From Metellina segmentata (Eukaryota; Arthropoda; Arachnida; Araneae; Tetragnathidae): a stretch of DNA of 64,000 nt. The notes under the pieces are model-generated. The model had not been told where the DNA came from, ran no database searches, and saw only the letters and a program-made list of their open reading frames with translations. A program made the translations under genes and the position numbers. The first letter of the stretch is position 1. Every line of letters begins with the position of its first letter. Shown one piece after another: positions 59,301 through 64,000 of the stretch. The stretch lies in contig OX375879.1 in assembly GCA_947359465.1 (NCBI GenBank), forward strand, positions 95,838,396 through 95,902,395. Reading direction: 5' to 3'.

Positions 59301-61457
59301 TAAAGCCATTCTTCAACGCAATTATCTGTTATCTCTTCACAGCTGGGTAGTTTAAAAACTGTATTTTTTATTTTAAATGTTTTCTATTTTTTTAATTTTT
59401 TTTTTATTATTGTCTTTGAGGTCTAGTAGTCAGGATATTATGCCAGCTGTTCTTTATTGTCCCTTGTTTAATTTTTTCCCCCATGATTCAGCAAGCCAAT
59501 ACATAATATTTGTGACATTAATTGACATTGAGAGGGAAAAAAAGCTACCTCGGATTAAGCGGAGCTCGGATTAACAGGACTCAGATTAGCGGGACTCTAC
59601 TGTATTCATATTAGTAGTTAGTCATTCGTACTTCACAGCAACTGTCAAAACCAGTTGTTTTTAGAGGTTATAGATGTGAAAACTCTTATTACTAATGAAT
59701 AAAGCAAGGCAAATCTCTTTCTTGGACGGCAGAAAATTCAACAATTTCTAGATTCACGTTGATATTTGATACTGCCTTGTTAAACTCAAGATAACTTTTA
59801 ATTTATTAGTTTAGCTTTTTTGTTACTTTCTAACCTTAATTACATGATTAGAAAAATAACATTTTAAAATAAAATAAAATTTAAAGTACTGATTTAAAAC
59901 CATTTCATTACTAAAAATTGTTGACTACTTTAGTATGAATATAGTTACAAAATGAATGAGAAATGTTTCTGGGAAATGAACTGTACAAAACTCTAATACT
60001 ATAATTTTTTAGTGTTGTGCATGTTTAGTATAAATTATAATATACTTCAATGAAGAATTAAAGCACTATTGAAATTAAATAATCAGATACACACCCAAGT
60101 AACCCAGCTATCAAAACCGTGCTAAAGGTTCGAAAAATGATACATTATCTTTATACTGTAGTACTTAGAAGCAATCATTCTATTTTTAGTTTCTTTGGGG
60201 CAATTTCACCATACTGGATTCATACAAAAACAAATGAACATACGAATCAAGAGATTTATGCAATAAAACATATTATATGCAAACAAGTTATTCATGAGGT
60301 CTCGTGAATGATCTGTAATCAAATTTATAAATATGAAATATTGTGTTGTGTGTATGGATTCTGATTAAGAAAGAGATTAAAACTATTTCTCAAAGGTAAC
60401 AAGACATTAAGAAATAAAACTCACTTGTATTTTATATTTTTAAGCTGATGGCTGTAACTTTTAAACAATAGTTTCACTTATTAAAATACTTACTTTTTTC
60501 TGATCTTCTATATAGTTTTCCAACCTTCTCTTTTCTGATGCCAAGAACCTTTTCTCCACTGAAACAAAATATTCATAAGCAGTATGACAGTTATTTTTTT
60601 AATGTAAGAAATAAATCAATGCAAAAAGCAATTGTAGAACATTCCTAAACATTTGTAATACACCCTGGAAATATTGAGTCATTTCCCATCTATTGGCTAA
60701 ACAGGCATTACCTTGAAGACCTAATAAAATCTTCATCATAGAACTTAAATTACTTTATTTAACATAGCTATGACCCATCAGATCAAAAACAAGCAGTTAA
60801 TCATAAAAATTGAAAAGTCAAGAGAAGCAACCCCACCTTTAAAATGCATTGGTTACATATAAAGAACAGAAATAATACAACACAGTACCCAGGACACCTG
60901 ACAAGAATTGAGAAATTGATACTGCAGAGTACAAAACTAAAGCATGAATATGAAATCATTCAGTAAGTGAAACATACCTTCACAATCCAAAAATTCTTAA
61001 TAAATCATCAGGGATTCAGAACCATCCATATTATTAAATGAATACATCAAACTCAAACACAACAGTGTGCCTTCACAATTTAGTAAAGTACTTTAATATC
61101 AGTGTGACATGAATCAAACTTAGTATGGTTTAGTAAAAAAAATATACTAAATGAAACTAATTAGAAATAATTTGATAAAAATTCATTAGAAAATAATAAA
61201 TACCTTCACAGTCTTCCAATCTTGTAATAGAAGCATGCAGAGTAGATAGAACATTATTAAATTCCGCCATTTCTGAAACAAAAGTAATAGTTGAGAATTA
61301 AAAAAATTACGAACTTGTAATAAAGCTCAATAAAGTATTCAAATTTCTTACCAAACAGCAAAGTTTTATGTGTTTCTTCCAGAATTTTATTTTTCTTAAA
61401 TGAATTCATGATTTTATTTCTCATGTTTTCTATCTCGCAATCTTTCCTTCTGAGTAG
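47385..61457 (-). CDS. Coiled-coil protein, CCDC152-like, seven 3' coding exons (N-terminus not found)
   Basis: Minus-strand exons, in order: 61457-61352, 61272-61204, 60558-60494, 57935-57833, 52859-52732, 49110-49012, 47732-47385. Each has GT-AG borders and the phases agree, giving 305 codons to the stop. The protein is mostly heptad-rich coiled coil (TLHASITRLEDCE, LHQKEVEDMNKEVEQLKSV, IVKLEDEISRLN). A basic tail holds RSYDEEYSYRSKRFRG and ends KKKLFNLDLNYF. DDIFRQKYMKLEKESREE and the preceding LKIEYEEMINKLKNK resemble the end of vertebrate CCDC152 in order and spacing, from memory. Another coiled-coil family is possible. The first exon here starts in phase 0 after an acceptor, so earlier exons must exist, possibly between 61.46 kb and 63.9 kb. 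Function unknown. Confidence 0.75.
47733..49011 (-). other. Intron of the coiled-coil gene
   Basis: AT-rich, no element recognised. Short repeats of caattggtaatg at about 48890-48935. Confidence 0.6.
51268..51345 (-). repeat. SINE family B head fragment
   Basis: On the minus strand: gtgggtttgtccactggattag...tgggttcgattccatt, with B-box-like ggttcgattcc, matching 27.88-27.96 kb. Confidence 0.6.
52040..52282 (-). repeat. Old SINE family A variant
   Basis: Diverged body (aggacaacaccttataat; gagctggcactcactcttcaaact) with a tRNA-like head (complement gtagcttagttggtagagtcac) of the same general style as the 36.2 kb variant. Confidence 0.6.
53382..53675 (+). repeat. 5' LTR
   Basis: Starts tgtcatgatccgcgcatgcg. 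It ends ttcacagt, counted to the base before ggtgtcag; ending at aca instead gives 292 bases, but the ATGC duplication favours 294. An AATAAA-type signal (taaataaagg) lies at about 53574-53583. Confidence 0.85.
53798..56479 (+). CDS. Fused Gag-protease-integrase remnant polyprotein, 893 codons, intact frame
   Basis: Residues 132-307 form a Gag domain of DUF1759 type (LPKITIDKFYGNPQEWQTFF and later LALDFARQKANSEDF), as in BEL/Pao elements. Cysteine knuckles follow at 367-425 (CLFCGSETHAKEKC; CNKCNSKFH). A retropepsin-like active site ADTGAQ is at 489-494. There is no reverse transcriptase or RNase H. Residues 710-760 are an integrase zinc-binding segment (H714, H721, C751, C754; FYWPG). The DDE catalytic core is absent. 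Residues 779-800 (PFQMLYGRR then GPLSILK) belong to the end of a Gypsy-type integrase, ending in a Lys-rich tail near 860. Protease and integrase pieces look Gypsy-like, Gag looks BEL/Pao-like. The uninterrupted frame suggests it may still be translated. Family assignment is by motif memory. Confidence 0.85.
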   Translation: MAETELPKLRKERKVVRSAITKVTSSIESLIGSSNIENLEEQLEILKVKSVALKALDIKVKDLTDVKDIETEIESTLDYEEKIAKWNYRGFKLLKESRNANNTVYDGSSNDASNISIGSEVVNQRSDFNVKLPKITIDKFYGNPQEWQTFFNSFDTAINQNNELSKIDKFNYLLSLLSDAALKTVEGFSLSPENYDEAIQILKERFGRKDILISSYMHKLLNLQPVRSSSDIYSLRKLYDTCNVQIRSLNSLGIKTESYGNLFHPLLLKNIPRDLALDFARQKANSEDFNVDELMCFLKLELQSREMVQNFSYDKNYHNNSYNSPNKHFNTHDEKNKPFPSSQSFQGRRQTERTHRINKIATVKCICLFCGSETHAKEKCLMTPEEKKNSLKDTNHCFLCFEKNCFTRNCTSRLRCNKCNSKFHNELLHEDTKRFNKVENQNESNALTAKISSKCFSNIYKEKKNRNKLCYDLPIVKLTCEGNLINAVADTGAQLTVVKTDIVPKMYRTPQGSVILTSAFGQSLKAPLINLPLSKYSEDGKFKSPINITCAMVDKLCNDVLLSLSAYKELNGDDKQDLIFECNNLNAINDSLNEMPFYEIEDYCEIFDHDNESSVKEKCEETVKKTIECCALLSKDNSIDDIKRNNSVSDSEMFRNQQLNDPSLRSCWQDAENGSNRFLVIDKFLYHKDKILGEGVHQLVVPNERRKQLLELAHSSLWGAHLRTKKTAERLKYSFYWPGIKKDVNDYCNTCTSCQHQAKKRPFDEVPITTVTRSDEPFQMLYGRRLNGPLSILKTTRTDETPIPLGQLRSVTDYLNDLKIKLEKATEYAGLTAVGKQQAYAFCHNWKTRHKKKKHVHANKKRQFKTATNNVEVIYDVDIDFGNVENVPKNHNF
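57143..57436 (+). repeat. 3' LTR
   Basis: Same as the 5' LTR except for one A-to-G difference in the caac(a/g)cttccc segment (about 57189). It follows the polypurine tract. Confidence 0.9.
57437..57832 (-). other. Intron sequence after the retrotransposon
   Basis: AT-rich, no feature. Confidence 0.5.
58290..58370 (-). repeat. SINE family B head fragment
   Basis: gaggtatcaaaccattgacgcctgtaactcacaggttcctag parallels the inverted head at 51.27-51.34 kb (gaatcgaacccattccgcctacaactcgtaggttccta). Confidence 0.5.
58813..59602 (-). mobile_element. Deleted Tigger/pogo transposon, about 790 bases
   Basis: Ends caatcaagtcccgataatccgag and the complement cagtagagtcccgctaatctgag match each other and the Tigger style. 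TA dinucleotides (58811-58812 and 59603-59604) flank it as target duplication. Only the C-terminal piece of the transposase remains, on the minus strand. It lies within an intron of the coiled-coil gene. Confidence 0.8.
59030..59344 (-). pseudogene. Tigger/pogo transposase C-terminal piece
   Basis: The minus strand is open from about SCEEITDNCVEEWLYGVEDEE through an internal ATG at 59257 to VLDVTLRYVEQKPDALPH, then KQTTLDSFFKH and a stop at 59030-59032. The EEWL segment followed by LxxxLRYVEQxP and a final S(F/I)xxFFK block is the tail of Tigger/jerky-type transposases. The DNA-binding and DDE parts are gone. The remaining frame is clean but cannot be functional alone. Confidence 0.8.
59610..60493 (-). 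other. Intron sequence
   Basis: AT-rich; a frame at 60119-60307 has no recognised relatives. Confidence 0.4.
60559..61203 (-). other. Intron sequence of the coiled-coil gene
   Basis: AT-rich, no feature seen. Confidence 0.6.
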
Positions 61458-62675
61458 CTAGATAAAAGCATTCATTCTATTTTAAACTTTACTATACATT
61501 TATAATCATAACTCTTCACTCTTATAATAAAATAGAGTGTGTTAATATTTTTATAAACTCCATTAGCTATATATTTTATAAACAATAATTTCATTCAACA
61601 ACACTCTTGCACTTCGTATGGGATGTTTTCGAATTTCTTCATCAATACGAGCAGTTGCAAATTAAATTGTTTTGGCATTCGCAACAAATTTAGTTTGAAG
61701 TAAACGCATTTTTTTCTTGAAATTTCCATTCAGCAGCACATAGAATAACGAAGCTTGAAATAGCTGTCCTCTGTGTAGACAAATCAAACTCAACCTATTA
61801 TAATTTTCAAAAAAAAAAAAAAAACAGCATTTTGAAAAAGAAAGTTATTGTTTTAGGTCTTTAACAGGGTGTTCTCAAAGAAGCACATTGGAAGCTCACT
61901 ACTTGACTAAATTAATGGCGCAGAGTGTTCGAGCCTCAAGGAATCCAGTTCGACAAGCACTTAACAATTATTAATCAATTATGATCTCTGTGACACCATA
62001 ATTGATAATTGTTTAAATGAACATGTTTTTTTTAATTAAATTAAATTTTTAAAGAAGTCTAAAAAAACAAAACTTTATGGACGGAATTTTTGAATAGTAA
62101 TTTCAGGGTCGGTCGGGTTACAGGAAACAAACCATTTTTTTTATTTAGCCCTACCTATCTACTGTCAACTGCATAATTCACTTTATTTCAGAAAGCATCA
62201 TTAAATTGATTTTTTTTCTTTAATATTTGGTAGGACGCCTCAGATACTGATGAAATTGGACCCAACACTCTATAAGGCTGATCTTGGACGATAAGATTGT
62301 ATAAAGATAGGCATTTTTATAATAATAACGTTATATACAGGTACTTTTCCGTTATAACCATCCCAATGAACTTCAACACTAATCTTATTCCTTTGATAAT
62401 ACAATGGTTTTATGATTTAGGATTTGCCAAAAAACAGCAATACTATTTATTCAAGTAATATTCTTCATTAAGAAAGATTGTGTTCAAATGAAATAAAATG
62501 TGACTCGAAGCTGAAATGGTTATGTAGCCTTGTTCATGCTAAGGAAAAGTGTCTGAACAAAAACATGGTTTACAGGATCACACATTCCTTTTGTTACTGA
62601 CGTACGATTAATTTATTTGATATTGAGAGTACACTTCAATTGAATACTGCGAATTACAGCTTCAAATGAATCACA
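61458..62675. repeat. AT-rich stretch with a dispersed repeat
   Basis: 61655-61820 matches 11.05-11.24 kb in the same orientation. Earlier exons of the coiled-coil gene were not found here. Confidence 0.45.
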
Positions 62676-62900
62676 ATGGTAGACTGGAATAATTATATCC
62701 AAGAGGTATGTGCCAATTCTCTGTTACCTCGTCCTAATGATAAAATCGGTAGGAGTCATAAAATTGTAAAAAGTGACAAAACTTTTATTTACGAAAAAAA
62801 AAAATCATACAGTGTGTGTTGTCCCTACAAATTGCACCAAAACATTTGCAAAAACGCACTGAAGTTTATTGGAATAGTTACAATGGAAAAGTACCTATAG
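62676..62900 (+). pseudogene. Merlin-type (ISXO2-like) transposase relic
   Basis: The 74-codon frame begins MVDWNNYIQEVCANSLL and contains KIGRSHKIVKSDKTFIYEKK. In Merlin/IS1016-type transposases a DWxxxxREVC segment is followed by IGGPGxxVEIDESxFxxRK with the first catalytic aspartate; here that site reads KSDKT, so conserved residues around it have changed. The rest of the gene is not recognisable. It is an old remnant, and may continue as decayed sequence on both sides. Confidence 0.6.
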
Positions 62901-63919
62901 TATATTATTTTTATATATGTAAACACAATTTTTAAATGTCAATTTTAGGGTGCTATTGGAGCCAAGTCTTAAACAGTAGCAACATACACCATTTCATAAT
63001 TTCAGGTCTGTGCCTTCTCACACATGACAAGGATTTTTCTTCAACAGAGTATCAGAAAAAAACAACTTAAGTTTGTTCATAAAAATGAAGCACATTGTAC
63101 GTAGCTTTTCTTTTTAACGTTATAAAAAGGATATTTCTTTCAAAAGTCTTTTCTAATACCTTCTCTGCGTAAAGACGTATTGAAGGTGAGGACGTTCCAT
63201 ATTATGAATTAATAAATTTAGTTGAAAAAATAGCCAGAGCTATCCAAATCAGTATTTTTATCAAAACTAAAAACACAAAAGGATAAAATAAAGAGTCCCA
63301 AGGAAAAGTAAGGTGATTTTCATGAACAATAAAGTAAATAAAATATTCATACTGTTTTCCAAGAATATATTTCTTCTAATAAGTTATTTAAATTCAACTG
63401 CATAGTCAGATTTTAGCAGATTCTAGACAATGTAAATTTACGGTTAAAAATTTTTTCACTTGTTTAGAAATGCGAAATTGTAAGAGAAAGGAAAAAGAAA
63501 CGAATGTTGATTTGATATATTTTTTTTTCTAAAGTTGGCTTATTTTATTTATTTTGTATAGGTGTTTGAGGTTAGTTGCTACGATTTAAGGTATTTGTGC
63601 CTCTATAACCAAGGTTTATAAGTACAAAGGCATTTGTTGAACAGTAAAAAAATTATCTATTAAACCATCATAATGTCAAAACAAAATAAAATTGTAAATA
63701 ATAAGACGATATTTTTTTTAAATTGCTAATTCATTCTATAAAATGAACTTTTTTGGTGTGTCCTATAAAGTAGAAAAGCAGGGGTTCTGTGTTTTTGACG
63801 CTGGCTGAAATTGAATAATCAAGTACTACAACTTCCATCTACTTCTTGTTAAACTTCTTTTTAGTTGTGCTCTTGCTCTGGGAATGTGAGTGTGAGGTAG
63901 GTGAATAGTAAATTTGAAA
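62901..63919. other. AT-rich stretch, possible intergenic promoter region
   Basis: No coding recognised. It lies between the minus-strand coiled-coil gene and the plus-strand start at 63920, so it may contain a shared upstream region, but the first exon of the coiled-coil gene has not been located. Confidence 0.3.
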
Positions 63920-64000
63920 ATGGCTGTCGCGAATACTGTGATGCAAGTAAAAGATGCTGAAAAGACTAAATCTGTTCATGCTAAAGTGTGTTTGTCATTG
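63920..64000 (+). CDS. 5' end of an unrecognised plus-strand gene
   Basis: ATG at 63920 in a fair context (gaaaATGG) opens 27 codons without a stop to the window edge: MAVANTVMQVKDAEKTKSVH then AKVCLSL. Composition is more coding-like than the flanks. No signal peptide or domain is visible in so short a piece, and I do not recognise the family. An in-frame stop (tag) lies five codons upstream, which favours this ATG as the start. Confidence 0.5.
   Translation, partial: MAVANTVMQVKDAEKTKSVHAKVCLSL

Overview
This is AT-rich eukaryotic nuclear DNA, almost certainly from an arthropod and most likely a chelicerate such as a spider. The reasons are small coding exons separated by multi-kilobase AT-rich introns with GT-AG borders, tRNA-derived SINEs, many non-autonomous Helitrons, and relics of Tigger/pogo, hAT, piggyBac-like, Harbinger-like and Merlin elements. 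The organism is an inference from style, not a match. There are no operons, no CRISPR array and no convincing functional RNA gene.

Positions 1-41 kb are intergenic or upstream sequence built from mobile elements. In order: the 5' part of a DUF4817-type transposase (minus, cut by the window edge); a cluster of SINE copies in both orientations (1.0-4.2 kb); a large inverted-repeat structure with nested TIR elements (5.1-7.3 kb); a Helitron (9.0-9.7 kb); a decayed hAT with flanking target duplication (10.1-10.9 kb); a Helitron (12.1-13.0 kb); a foldback element (14.0-14.4 kb); a broken ZBED-type hAT transposase (14.8-16.6 kb); a piggyBac-like MITE (16.6-16.8 kb); a 5'-truncated CR1-like LINE (17.6-18.0 kb); a 1.6 kb Helitron carrying a 20-bp minisatellite (21.2-22.9 kb); a 1.2 kb long-TIR element inserted in a SINE (26.4-27.6 kb); and several further Helitrons (30.6-36.1 kb).

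From about 40.2 kb there are host genes. A plus-strand gene (one noncoding exon plus three coding exons, 41.3-46.9 kb) encodes a roughly 602-residue membrane-bound RING-CH (MARCH-type) E3 ubiquitin ligase. It converges on a minus-strand gene of at least seven coding exons (61.5-47.4 kb) for a coiled-coil protein resembling CCDC152. The predicted 3' ends of the two genes overlap. Introns of the coiled-coil gene contain a young LTR retrotransposon (53.4-57.4 kb; LTRs nearly identical) with one intact 893-codon frame that joins a BEL/Pao-like Gag to Gypsy-like protease and integrase pieces and lacks reverse transcriptase, plus a deleted Tigger element (58.8-59.6 kb). A Merlin-type transposase relic lies at 62.7 kb. 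The last 81 bases open a new plus-strand reading frame, head-to-head with the coiled-coil gene.

The most unusual objects are the chimeric LTR element, the 1.2 kb long-TIR element with a near-perfect 9-bp duplication, the nested foldback complex, and the duplicated inverted SINE dimer. I found nothing that amounts to a new multi-gene system.
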